This document shows positions 25,035-37,955 of a stretch of DNA of 64,000 bases, in pieces; position 1 is the first letter of the stretch, and each line of letters starts with the position of its first letter. A model generated the notes under the pieces. That model made no database searches. It saw only the letters and a list, made by a program, of their open reading frames with translations, and was not told where the DNA came from. A program made the translations under genes and the position numbers. Source of the DNA: Tetradesmus obliquus (Eukaryota > Chlorophyta > Chlorophyceae > Sphaeropleales > Scenedesmaceae); assembly GCA_030272155.1 (NCBI GenBank), contig CP126203.1, positions 1,178,001 through 1,242,000 on the forward strand, written 5' to 3'.

Positions 25035-27250
25035 ATGGCTGCAGGGTGGCTGTCCATGGTGCGCAAGCACCCTTTGGGATGGGAGAGCAACCGCAAGTCA
25101 ACGGGCGCGCGGGTGGCGGCGGTGGTGGCGGTGCTCACGATGCTAGCCATCGCCGGCAGTCCAAAGGGTGCGGCAGGCTATTACAGAGTACACTTTCCTA
25201 AGCATGCTGCTCAAATCAAACAGGACCTGAATTCCTTCTGCATGACCCACTACAAGAACTTCAAGCAGTATGGCACGGTGGCAACTCCCAAGCACAAGGG
25301 CAGACCCCCAAAAGTCCCAGATGACGTGGCATTAAAGGCCAGTGAAACATTCAAAGCTGGCAAGGTAGTCAAGGCCTACCCAAGTGCAGAAGCAAAGAAG
25401 AAAGTCGACGTGCATGTATGGTGGACATCAATCAAACTTGCTTGTCAGGAAAATGAGTACCTGGGTGGCCTATGCAGGAAGTACAACATCAGGCCCAAGC
25501 AACTGCTGAAGCGCATGAAAGCTGTTGACCCCAACCTGGTGCGCAGAAGAATAGATGTGAAGATGGACCTGACAGACAAGCAGAAAGACAGGAGAAAGGC
25601 TGCAGCAGAGAGGCTCTACAAGATGTTCCAGGATGAGCCAGACTTGCTGAGCAGAATTTATTTTGTTGATGAGTGCAAACTCTGGATGTCCAACCTAGCA
25701 GGCGGCGCCATCAAGGTGTATTGCGATGCACATGATGCAAACGTACATGCTGTGCTACCATGCAAGTGGATGCGCAAGGGCCAGGACAACAAACCAGTCA
25801 AGCTACACTTTGTGTGCGCCGTCAACGCGGTGCACGGCGCTGTCTACTGCAAGTTCACCACCGGCACAACAGACAACATTGACCACGTTGGCAACCCCAA
25901 CACACCATACTATGTGAGTGTGTGCTGCTATTACTTAGATGCGCGCCATTGAAAGACATGCCAGCTGTTGCGTTCTGTGTACACACAACGTGGCAGTGCA
26001 TCTCGCAGTGCCTCAGGGAAGGCGCGCTGCACACCGCGGCCTGCGCTGACCATAACAGCAGAGTAGCTTGGTGACAGCACAATGACACCACCCCCAGCAG
26101 CAAGCTGGAAACCAGTCTCCAGGGAATCCTGCCAGTCACTTTCACATGTGCGCACCCGCAGCACACTGCCGCCTGCTGGCAGGAACTTGGCATACGCAGC
26201 AGCACAGAAGGCAACGTCGCGCTGCAACAGCTTCTCTGTGCTGTTGTCATACATACCAGTGTCATGGCATGTCCCATCTGCTTGAATCAGCACGCTGCGC
26301 TGCGCATGCAAGAAATCGACCCGGCCTCGCCACCACCCTACTGCCACTTGCGCGCACATGCTGTCACATATTCCCAACCTGTACAGCTTGCGCATCAGCT
26401 GCTCCTCACTTGCAGGCATGTTGCGTGCGCCTGTGCCACCCACTTTAGGCATCAAACATGCACACTGCTTGCACTCCAGAGCTGCTTCAGTTGCGGCAGC
26501 GCGCGGCTCGCAGAACTTGAAGTGCTGCACACCTGGCAGGCAGCCCGTCATGGCCCAGTACAGTGGCCGCTTGCGTATCCCCAAGCTGATGATCCTGGGC
26601 CTGCTTTTACCATCTGCCTCAAGCCTGATGAATGGGCGTCCCTTTTCATCCACTTGCACATTTAGCTGCGCTGCTGCTAACAAGGCTTTCCGCTGCCAAC
26701 CCGGCAAAACCTGCACCTGCAGTTGAAGAGGCAGAAGAAGAAGAAGAACGTGAAGGCCAAGAGCATGACACAGCTGGAGTTTGTCCACTGCATGAAGGAG
26801 CTTGCAGAGAAGGCTAACCAACAGCAGCGCGCGCGCGGCACTACGCCGCTGTACATCTTCGACAACCCCAGTGTTCATGTCGGGCAGGATGCCGCAGAGC
26901 TCCTAGCTGCAGTTGGCATCAGCCCAGAGCAGGTGCTGCAAATTGCACCCTACTCCCCAGACTTCAACCAGCCCATTGAGCATGCATTCGGCAGCCTCAA
27001 GGCTAGCTTCCGCAACCATCTGTACAACACCTACCAGCTGACTGGTGCAGATGTATCACCGCGTGATCTGCAGCGGACGCTGCGTGACATATTCATGAAC
27101 ATCACACCTGCCTCTGTCATGGCTGATGCACTGAGGCTGCCAGATTTGTGGGATGTGGTGCGCAGCAGGCTGGACAGGGTGTTTGTATGCCGTGACAACA
27201 AGCAGCGCACGGGTACGGCTGGCAACTGGCCTAGGGATGATCAGCGCTGA
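25035..27250 (+). CDS. DDE transposase, copy 6
   Basis: Exons 25035-25913 and 26723-27250, intron 25914-26722. Translation identical to the reference copy. The following non-coding segment has C to T at 27746. Confidence 0.9.
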
Positions 27251-27438
27251 GCACGCTGCTGCTGCTGCTGCTGCAGGGCTTAGAATGTATATGGCTGCTG
27301 GCTGCACTCTAGACAGCTAGCAGCTGTCAGCAGGTCGTTGATTGACACTCCCTGCAAGCTCACCTTTCTGACAGCTCCTCTGCTGGTTGGGCTCCTGTGT
27401 GTGCGCACCGCACGGCGCCGGCGATGTGCTGGTGCCAT
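25931..27438 (-). CDS. Nested antisense nuclease, copy 7
   Basis: Exon 1 at 27364-27438 and exon 2 at 25931-26716. Same translation as the reference copy. Confidence 0.7.
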
Positions 27439-29341
27439 GCTGTAGCTGGGTGGTTATGTCTCTGTTTTCAACTGTATGCCAGCATGGACAGCCACAGGCA
27501 TGATAAGTTGATAGATTGTTATCTGATAATAATTGTCAGATGGTGTATTGGTGCATAGACTGGCCCAGAGTGAAAAGCGCGCGCGCGTGGCAAGGCAGTT
27601 CTGCCAGGGCAGCAGTGCTGTTGATGGGCAGTTCACATGCAGGCGAGTTGAGCCAATGTGCGTGAATGATTGTACTTGTTACGGCTAAAATTAATTATTG
27701 TACGTGCTAACATGTGCTTCATGCAGCTCCAGCTACTGAACCACATGTTACTTGTCTCAACGGTTGCCCTACCAAGCAGGATGCTTTGATGTTGCTGCAC
27801 TCTTGGCATTGTAATAACATCTATTCAAGTATTTAATTGAGCTGACGCACGGCAGGAGAAAGCTGTGTTTGAGTCAGGTAATCCGTGACGGGGAAGTGCT
27901 GCCGAATCAGCCACTCTCGATGCAGACAGCTGTCACGCTGCAAACTTATCCTCATACATAACAGCTGATTCTTACATCTTACTGGGCCGAGAATTTTCTC
28001 CGGTGGGACGCCGGGCAGCCAGCCTGGTCACGGAGCCAGTGAGTCCAAGACACCTGTGCAGGCTATGCCAGCTCGATCGTGCTGCGGCAGCAACAGCAGA
28101 CAATTCGGATTGCTTTTAAAACGTCTTTCAAGACAAGGCTGTGCTCTGAATGTGCTTTTGTGAATTTAGCAGCAGCACTGCATGACCACCAGGCTGCTGC
28201 TGCTGCTGTCTTGCCTGGCAAAGTGTGCATTCGAAAAACAGAGGCTACAGCAGGTGACAGCACCCTCCTCTGAGCTGCACTCTGCTGTCTGCTGCTGAAT
28301 GTGCTGCTGGCCAGGCAGGTCCCAGCAATTGCAAACAACAGTAATGCAGGATTTGGGACAGCTGCACCACCAGCAGCAGTTGCAGCAGGCCTGCTATAAC
28401 ATAAAAAGGTGGGCAGGCATTTCATCAACTTTGCCCAGAAACAGCAGCAGCAGGATTGCAATGCAGGCTGAGAACTGCTGCAGCAAAGGAAGATGTGCAT
28501 TTTTGCCTTCAGTGGGGTAGGGTACGAACCTAGCATCCCAGATATGAGACAAAGCCACATAGCACACAAACAGAAAGCCATGCTGGCACAGCAACCTGCT
28601 GCTTGTGGTAGGTACAGCAAGGCACAGCTGCTGAACCTGCTGCCTTGGTTTGCTTGCATGTCAGCTGTCCTGCAGGCACCTCACCTGCTTGCAGCGCCCG
28701 CTCCAAACTGCTAGTTTTTTTCAGCTCCAGAATTCAGCGTGATCACACAAGATGAATGTCTGCAGGAGAGTGTGTGGACTGGCAGCACTCAACCAACTGT
28801 GCTCAACCACCCTAGCTGCACACGCGCAGCAGCTGCCTGTAATGCTGAAACGTTGATCGGTGATAAGCAACAAGATTAGCAGCAGCAGCACAGCGCACAA
28901 CGTACAGGGCCAGACAGCAGACCGCAACAACAGCGGCAGGGCACTTGGCACACCACAGCTGCAGAGCCCGATCAGCCAGCAGGTGCTGCCCAGAAGTAGA
29001 AACGGTTACATAAATACATATGTGCAGGCAGCAGCGCCCTATAGCAGCAGAAAGCAGCAGATAACAGACCCGCGAAAATTCAAAGAGTCGGGGCGCAGCA
29101 GGTGGTTTGCAAGCACTTTACTCAAGTTACACAGCACCCCATATAGTGGCTCAATTTGATTTAGATTCGTTGTTGAAAGTTGCATTTAATGAGTATGCTG
29201 CCTTTGCGCTACTTTCGTACCAGTGCCTAGTGAAGGCTGGTCAAACTCCAGGTTGCTGCAAACATTAGGTTGACCTGACATGTTATTTCTGTTTGCACTG
29301 CTAGCAGAAGCACAGCTGACTCCTGCATATGTTTTGAATCC

Positions 29342-31557
29342 ATGGCTGCAGGGTGGCTGTCCATGGTGCGCAAGCACCCTTTGGGATGGGAGAGCAACCG
29401 CAAGTCAACGGGCGCGCGGGTGGCGGCGGTGGTGGCGGTGCTCACGATGCTAGCCATCGCCGGCAGTCCAAAGGGTGCGGCAGGCTATTACAGAGTACAC
29501 TTTCCTAAGCATGCTGCTCAAATCAAACAGGACCTGAATTCCTTCTGCATGACCCACTACAAGAACTTCAAGCAGTATGGCACGGTGGCAACTCCCAAGC
29601 ACAAGGGCAGACCCCCAAAAGTCCCAGATGACGTGGCATTAAAGGCCAGTGAAACATTCAAAGCTGGCAAGGTAGTCAAGGCCTACCCAAGTGCAGAAGC
29701 AAAGAAGAAAGTCGACGTGCATGTATGGTGGACATCAATCAAACTTGCTTGTCAGGAAAATGAGTACCTGGGTGGCCTATGCAGGAAGTACAACATCAGG
29801 CCCAAGCAACTGCTGAAGCGCATGAAAGCTGTTGACCCCAACCTGGTGCGCAGAAGAATAGATGTGAAGATGGACCTGACAGACAAGCAGAAAGACAGGA
29901 GAAAGGCTGCAGCAGAGAGGCTCTACAAGATGTTCCAGGATGAGCCAGACTTGCTGAGCAGAATTTATTTTGTTGATGAGTGCAAACTCTGGATGTCCAA
30001 CCTAGCAGGCGGCGCCATCAAGGTGTATTGCGATGCACATGATGCAAACGTACATGCTGTGCTACCATGCAAGTGGATGCGCAAGGGCCAGGACAACAAA
30101 CCAGTCAAGCTACACTTTGTGTGCGCCGTCAACGCGGTGCACGGCGCTGTCTACTGCAAGTTCACCACCGGCACAACAGACAACATTGACCACGTTGGCA
30201 ACCCCAACACACCATACTATGTGAGTGTGTGCTGCTATTACTTAGATGCGCGCCATTGAAAGACATGCCAGCTGTTGCGTTCTGTGTACACACAACGTGG
30301 CAGTGCATCTCGCAGTGCCTCAGGGAAGGCGCGCTGCACACCGCGGCCTGCGCTGACCATAACAGCAGAGTAGCTTGGTGACAGCACAATGACACCACCC
30401 CCAGCAGCAAGCTGGAAACCAGTCTCCAGGGAATCCTGCCAGTCACTTTCACATGTGCGCACCCGCAGCACACTGCCGCCTGCTGGCAGGAACTTGGCAT
30501 ACGCAGCAGCACAGAAGGCAACGTCGCGCTGCAACAGCTTCTCTGTGCTGTTGTCATACATACCAGTGTCATGGCATGTCCCATCTGCTTGAATCAGCAC
30601 GCTGCGCTGCGCATGCAAGAAATCGACCCGGCCTCGCCACCACCCTACTGCCACTTGCGCGCACATGCTGTCACATATTCCCAACCTGTACAGCTTGCGC
30701 ATCAGCTGCTCCTCACTTGCAGGCATGTTGCGTGCGCCTGTGCCACCCACTTTAGGCATCAAACATGCACACTGCTTGCACTCCAGAGCTGCTTCAGTTG
30801 CGGCAGCGCGCGGCTCGCAGAACTTGAAGTGCTGCACACCTGGCAGGCAGCCCGTCATGGCCCAGTACAGTGGCCGCTTGCGTATCCCCAAGCTGATGAT
30901 CCTGGGCCTGCTTTTACCATCTGCCTCAAGCCTGATGAATGGGCGTCCCTTTTCATCCACTTGCACATTTAGCTGCGCTGCTGCTAACAAGGCTTTCCGC
31001 TGCCAACCCGGCAAAACCTGCACCTGCAGTTGAAGAGGCAGAAGAAGAAGAAGAACGTGAAGGCCAAGAGCATGACACAGCTGGAGTTTGTCCACTGCAT
31101 GAAGGAGCTTGCAGAGAAGGCTAACCAACAGCAGCGCGCGCGCGGCACTACGCCGCTGTACATCTTCGACAACCCCAGTGTTCATGTCGGGCAGGATGCC
31201 GCAGAGCTCCTAGCTGCAGTTGGCATCAGCCCAGAGCAGGTGCTGCAAATTGCACCCTACTCCCCAGACTTCAACCAGCCCATTGAGCATGCATTCGGCA
31301 GCCTCAAGGCTAGCTTCCGCAACCATCTGTACAACACCTACCAGCTGACTGGTGCAGATGTATCACCGCGTGATCTGCAGCGGACGCTGCGTGACATATT
31401 CATGAACATCACACCTGCCTCTGTCATGGCTGATGCACTGAGGCTGCCAGATTTGTGGGATGTGGTGCGCAGCAGGCTGGACAGGGTGTTTGTATGCCGT
31501 GACAACAAGCAGGGCACGGGTACGGCTGGCAACTGGCCTAGGGATGATCAGCGCTGA
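29342..31557 (+). CDS. DDE transposase, copy 7, one missense change
   Basis: Exons 29342-30220 and 31030-31557, intron 30221-31029. A C to G change at 31513 turns the Arg near the C-terminus into Gly (residue 455 of 468). This is far downstream of E379 in a tail with no recognised function, so the copy is probably still equivalent. It is the only amino-acid difference seen among complete transposase copies. Confidence 0.9.
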
Positions 31558-31745
31558 GCACGCTGCTGCTGCTGCTGCTGCAGGGCTTAGAATGTATATG
31601 GCTGCTGGCTGCACTCTAGACAGCTAGCAGCTGTCAGCAGGTCGTTGATTGACACTCCCTGCAAGCTCACCTTTCTGACAGCTCCTCTGCTGGTTGGGCT
31701 CCTGTGTGTGCGCACCGCACGGCGCCGGCGATGTGCTGGTGCCAT
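30238..31745 (-). CDS. Nested antisense nuclease, copy 8
   Basis: Exon 1 at 31671-31745 and exon 2 at 30238-31023. Same translation as the reference copy. The base change at 31513 falls in its intron, where it alters the transposase on the other strand but not the nuclease. Confidence 0.7.
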
Positions 31746-33648
31746 GCTGTAGCTGGGTGGTTATGTCTCTGTTTTCAACTGTATGCCAGCATGGACAGCC
31801 ACAGGCATGATAAGTTGATAGATTGTTATCTGATAATAATTGTCAGATGGTGTATTGGTGCATAGACTGGCCCAGAGTGAAAAGCGCGCGCGCGTGGCAA
31901 GGCAGTTCTGCCAGGGCAGCAGTGCTGTTGATGGGCAGTTCACATGCAGGCGAGTTGAGCCAATGTGCGTGAATGATTGTACTTGTTACGGCTAAAATTA
32001 ATTATTGTACGTGCTAACATGTGCTTCATGCAGCTCCAGCTACTGAACCACACGTTACTTGTCTCAACGGTTGCCCTACCAAGCAGGATGCTTTGATGTT
32101 GCTGCACTCTTGGCATTGTAATAACATCTATTCAAGTATTTAATTGAGCTGACGCACGGCAGGAGAAAGCTGTGTTTGAGTCAGGTAATCCGTGACGGGG
32201 AAGTGCTGCCGAATCAGCCACTCTCGATGCAGACAGCTGTCACGCTGCAAACTTATCCTCATACATAACAGCTGATTCTTACATCTTACTGGGCCGAGAA
32301 TTTTCTCCGGTGGGACGCCGGGCAGCCAGCCTGGTCACGGAGCCAGTGAGTCCAAGACACCTGTGCAGGCTATGCCAGCTCGATCGTGCTGCGGCAGCAA
32401 CAGCAGACAATTCGGATTGCTTTTAAAACGTCTTTCAAGACAAGGCTGTGCTCTGAATGTGCTTTTGTGAATTTAGCAGCAGCACTGCATGACCACCAGG
32501 CTGCTGCTGCTGCTGTCTTGCCTGGCAAAGTGTGCATTCGAAAAACAGAGGCTACAGCAGGTGACAGCACCCTCCTCTGAGCTGCACTCTGCTGTCTGCT
32601 GCTGAATGTGCTGCTGGCCAGGCAGGTCCCAGCAATTGCAAACAACAGTAATGCAGGATTTGGGACAGCTGCACCACCAGCAGCAGTTGCAGCAGGCCTG
32701 CTATAACATAAAAAGGTGGGCAGGCATTTCATCAACTTTGCCCAGAAACAGCAGCAGCAGGATTGCAATGCAGGCTGAGAACTGCTGCAGCAAAGGAAGA
32801 TGTGCATTTTTGCCTTCAGTGGGGTAGGGTACGAACCTAGCATCCCAGATATGAGACAAAGCCACATAGCACACAAACAGAAAGCCATGCTGGCACAGCA
32901 ACCTGCTGCTTGTGGTAGGTACAGCAAGGCACAGCTGCTGAACCTGCTGCCTTGGTTTGCTTGCATGTCAGCTGTCCTGCAGGCACCTCACCTGCTTGCA
33001 GCGCCCGCTCCAAACTGCTAGTTTTTTTCAGCTCCAGAATTCAGCGTGATCACACAAGATGAATGTCTGCAGGAGAGTGTGTGGACTGGCAGCACTCAAC
33101 CAACTGTGCTCAACCACCCTAGCTGCACACGCGCAGCAGCTGCCTGTAATGCTGAAACGTTGATCGGTGATAAGCAACAAGATTAGCAGCAGCAGCACAG
33201 CGCACAACGTACAGGGCCAGACAGCAGACCGCAACAACAGCGGCAGGGCACTTGGCACACCACAGCTGCAGAGCCCGATCAGCCAGCAGGTGCTGCCCAG
33301 AAGTAGAAACGGTTACATAAATACATATGTGCAGGCAGCAGCGCCCTATAGCAGCAGAAAGCAGCAGATAACAGACCCGCGAAAATTCAAAGAGTCGGGG
33401 CGCAGCAGGTGGTTTGCAAGCACTTTACTCAAGTTACACAGCACCCCATATAGTGGCTCAATTTGATTTAGATTCGTTGTTGAAAGTTGCATTTAATGAG
33501 TATGCTGCCTTTGCGCTACTTTCGTACCAGTGCCTAGTGAAGGCTGGTCAAACTCCAGGTTGCTGCAAACATTAGGTTGACCTGACATGTTATTTCTGTT
33601 TGCACTGCTAGCAGAAGCACAGCTGACTCCTGCATATGTTTTGAATCC

Positions 33649-35864
33649 ATGGCTGCAGGGTGGCTGTCCATGGTGCGCAAGCACCCTTTGGGATGGGAGA
33701 GCAACCGCAAGTCAACGGGCGCGCGGGTGGCGGCGGTGGTGGCGGTGCTCACGATGCTAGCCATCGCCGGCAGTCCAAAGGGTGCGGCAGGCTATTACAG
33801 AGTACACTTTCCTAAGCATGCTGCTCAAATCAAACAGGACCTGAATTCCTTCTGCATGACCCACTACAAGAACTTCAAGCAGTATGGCACGGTGGCAACT
33901 CCCAAGCACAAGGGCAGACCCCCAAAAGTCCCAGATGACGTGGCATTAAAGGCCAGTGAAACATTCAAAGCTGGCAAGGTAGTCAAGGCCTACCCAAGTG
34001 CAGAAGCAAAGAAGAAAGTCGACGTGCATGTATGGTGGACATCAATCAAACTTGCTTGTCAGGAAAATGAGTACCTGGGTGGCCTATGCAGGAAGTACAA
34101 CATCAGGCCCAAGCAACTGCTGAAGCGCATGAAAGCTGTTGACCCCAACCTGGTGCGCAGAAGAATAGATGTGAAGATGGACCTGACAGACAAGCAGAAA
34201 GACAGGAGAAAGGCTGCAGCAGAGAGGCTCTACAAGATGTTCCAGGATGAGCCAGACTTGCTGAGCAGAATTTATTTTGTTGATGAGTGCAAACTCTGGA
34301 TGTCCAACCTAGCAGGCGGCGCCATCAAGGTGTATTGCGATGCACATGATGCAAACGTACATGCTGTGCTACCATGCAAGTGGATGCGCAAGGGCCAGGA
34401 CAACAAACCAGTCAAGCTACACTTTGTGTGCGCCGTCAACGCGGTGCACGGCGCTGTCTACTGCAAGTTCACCACCGGCACAACAGACAACATTGACCAC
34501 GTTGGCAACCCCAACACACCATACTATGTGAGTGTGTGCTGCTATTACTTAGATGCGCGCCATTGAAAGACATGCCAGCTGTTGCGTTCTGTGTACACAC
34601 AACGTGGCAGTGCATCTCGCAGTGCCTCAGGGAAGGCGCGCTGCACACCGCGGCCTGCGCTGACCATAACAGCAGAGTAGCTTGGTGACAGCACAATGAC
34701 ACCACCCCCAGCAGCAAGCTGGAAACCAGTCTCCAGGGAATCCTGCCAGTCACTTTCACATGTGCGCACCCGCAGCACACTGCCGCCTGCTGGCAGGAAC
34801 TTGGCATACGCAGCAGCACAGAAGGCAACGTCGCGCTGCAACAGCTTCTCTGTGCTGTTGTCATACATACCAGTGTCATGGCATGTCCCATCTGCTTGAA
34901 TCAGCACGCTGCGCTGCGCATGCAAGAAATCGACCCGGCCTCGCCACCACCCTACTGCCACTTGCGCGCACATGCTGTCACATATTCCCAACCTGTACAG
35001 CTTGCGCATCAGCTGCTCCTCACTTGCAGGCATGTTGCGTGCGCCTGTGCCACCCACTTTAGGCATCAAACATGCACACTGCTTGCACTCCAGAGCTGCT
35101 TCAGTTGCGGCAGCGCGCGGCTCGCAGAACTTGAAGTGCTGCACACCTGGCAGGCAGCCCGTCATGGCCCAGTACAGTGGCCGCTTGCGTATCCCCAAGC
35201 TGATGATCCTGGGCCTGCTTTTACCATCTGCCTCAAGCCTGATGAATGGGCGTCCCTTTTCATCCACTTGCACATTTAGCTGCGCTGCTGCTAACAAGGC
35301 TTTCCGCTGCCAACCCGGCAAAACCTGCACCTGCAGTTGAAGAGGCAGAAGAAGAAGAAGAACGTGAAGGCCAAGAGCATGACACAGCTGGAGTTTGTCC
35401 ACTGCATGAAGGAGCTTGCAGAGAAGGCTAACCAACAGCAGCGCGCGCGCGGCACTACGCCGCTGTACATCTTCGACAACCCCAGTGTTCATGTCGGGCA
35501 GGATGCCGCAGAGCTCCTAGCTGCAGTTGGCATCAGCCCAGAGCAGGTGCTGCAAATTGCACCCTACTCCCCAGACTTCAACCAGCCCATTGAGCATGCA
35601 TTCGGCAGCCTCAAGGCTAGCTTCCGCAACCATCTGTACAACACCTACCAGCTGACTGGTGCAGATGTATCACCGCGTGATCTGCAGCGGACGCTGCGTG
35701 ACATATTCATGAACATCACACCTGCCTCTGTCATGGCTGATGCACTGAGGCTGCCAGATTTGTGGGATGTGGTGCGCAGCAGGCTGGACAGGGTGTTTGT
35801 ATGCCGTGACAACAAGCAGCGCACGGGTACGGCTGGCAACTGGCCTAGGGATGATCAGCGCTGA
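33649..35864 (+). CDS. DDE transposase, copy 8
   Basis: Exons 33649-34527 and 35337-35864, intron 34528-35336. Translation identical to the reference copy. Confidence 0.9.
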
Positions 35865-36052
35865 GCACGCTGCTGCTGCTGCTGCTGCAGGGCTTAGAAT
35901 GTATATGGCTGCTGGCTGCACTCTAGACAGCTAGCAGCTGTCAGCAGGTCGTTGATTGACACTCCCTGCAAGCTCACCTTTCTGACAGCTCCTCTGCTGG
36001 TTGGGCTCCTGTGTGTGTGCACCGCACGGCGCCGGCGATGTGCTGGTGCCAT
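34545..36052 (-). CDS. Nested antisense nuclease, copy 9, one missense change in exon 1
   Basis: Exon 1 at 35978-36052 and exon 2 at 34545-35330. A C to T change on the + strand at 36018 turns codon 12 from CGC to CAC (Arg to His) in the basic leader. The frame and splice donor are unaffected. Confidence 0.7.
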
Positions 36053-37955
36053 GCTGTAGCTGGGTGGTTATGTCTCTGTTTTCAACTGTATGCCAGCATG
36101 GACAGCCACAGGCATGATAAGTTGATAGATTGTTATCTGATAATAATTGTCAGATGGTGTATTGGTGCATAGACTGGCCCAGAGTGAAAAGCGCGCGCGC
36201 GTGGCAAGGCAGTTCTGCCAGGGCAGCAGTGCTGTTGATGGGCAGTTCACATGCAGGCGAGTTGAGCCAATGTGCGTGAATGATTGTACTTGTTACGGCT
36301 AAAATTAATTATTGTACGTGCTAACATGTGCTTCATGCAGCTCCAGCTACTGAACCACACGTTACTTGTCTCAACGGTTGCCCTACCAAGCAGGATGCTT
36401 TGATGTTGCTGCACTCTTGGCATTGTAATAACATCTATTCAAGTATTTAATTGAGCTGACGCACGGCAGGAGAAAGCTGTGTTTGAGTCAGGTAATCCGT
36501 GACGGGGAAGTGCTGCCGAATCAGCCACTCTCGATGCAGACAGCTGTCACGCTGCAAACTTATCCTCATACATAACAGCTGATTCTTACATCTTACTGGG
36601 CCGAGAATTTTCTCCGGTGGGACGCCGGGCAGCCAGCCTGGTCACGGAGCCAGTGAGTCCAAGACACCTGTGCAGGCTATGCCAGCTCGATCGTGCTGCG
36701 GCAGCAACAGCAGACAATTCGGATTGCTTTTAAAACGTCTTTCAAGACAAGGCTGTGCTCTGAATGTGCTTTTGTGAATTTAGCAGCAGCACTGCATGAC
36801 CACCAGGCTGCTGCTGCTGCTGTCTTGCCTGGCAAAGTGTGCATTCGAAAAACAGAGGCTACAGCAGGTGACAGCACCCTCCTCTGAGCTGCACTCTGCT
36901 GTCTGCTGCTGAATGTGCTGCTGGCCAGGCAGGTCCCAGCAATTGCAAACAACAGTAATGCAGGATTTGGGACAGCTGCACCACCAGCAGCAGTTGCAGC
37001 AGGCCTGCTATAACATAAAAAGGTGGGCAGGCATTTCATCAACTTTGCCCAGAAACAGCAGCAGCAGGATTGCAATGCAGGCTGAGAACTGCTGCAGCAA
37101 AGGAAGATGTGCATTTTTGCCTTCAGTGGGGTAGGGTACGAACCTAGCATCCCAGATATGAGACAAAGCCACATAGCACACAAACAGAAAGCCATGCTGG
37201 CACAGCAACCTGCTGCTTGTGGTAGGTACAGCAAGGCACAGCTGCTGAACCTGCTGCCTTGGTTTGCTTGCATGTCAGCTGTCCTGCAGGCACCTCACCT
37301 GCTTGCAGCGCCCGCTCCAAACTGCTAGTTTTTTTCAGCTCCAGAATTCAGCGTGATCACACAAGATGAATGTCTGCAGGAGAGTGTGTGGACTGGCAGC
37401 ACTCAACCAACTGTGCTCAACCACCCTAGCTGCACACGCGCAGCAGCTGCCTGTAATGCTGAAACGTTGATCGGTGATAAGCAACAAGATTAGCAGCAGC
37501 AGCACAGCGCACAACGTACAGGGCCAGACAGCAGACCGCAACAACAGCGGCAGGGCACTTGGCACACCACAGCTGCAGAGCCCGATCAGCCAGCAGGTGC
37601 TGCCCAGAAGTAGAAACGGTTACATAAATACATATGTGCAGGCAGCAGCGCCCTATAGCAGCAGAAAGCAGCAGATAACAGACCCGCGAAAATTCAAAGA
37701 GTCGGGGCGCAGCAGGTGGTTTGCAAGCACTTTACTCAAGTTACACAGCACCCCATATAGTGGCTCAATTTGATTTAGATTCGTTGTTGAAAGTTGCATT
37801 TAATGAGTATGCTGCCTTTGCGCTACTTTCGTACCAGTGCCTAGTGAAGGCTGGTCAAACTCCAGGTTGCTGCAAACATTAGGTTGACCTGACATGTTAT
37901 TTCTGTTTGCACTGCTAGCAGAAGCACAGCTGACTCCTGCATATGTTTTGAATCC

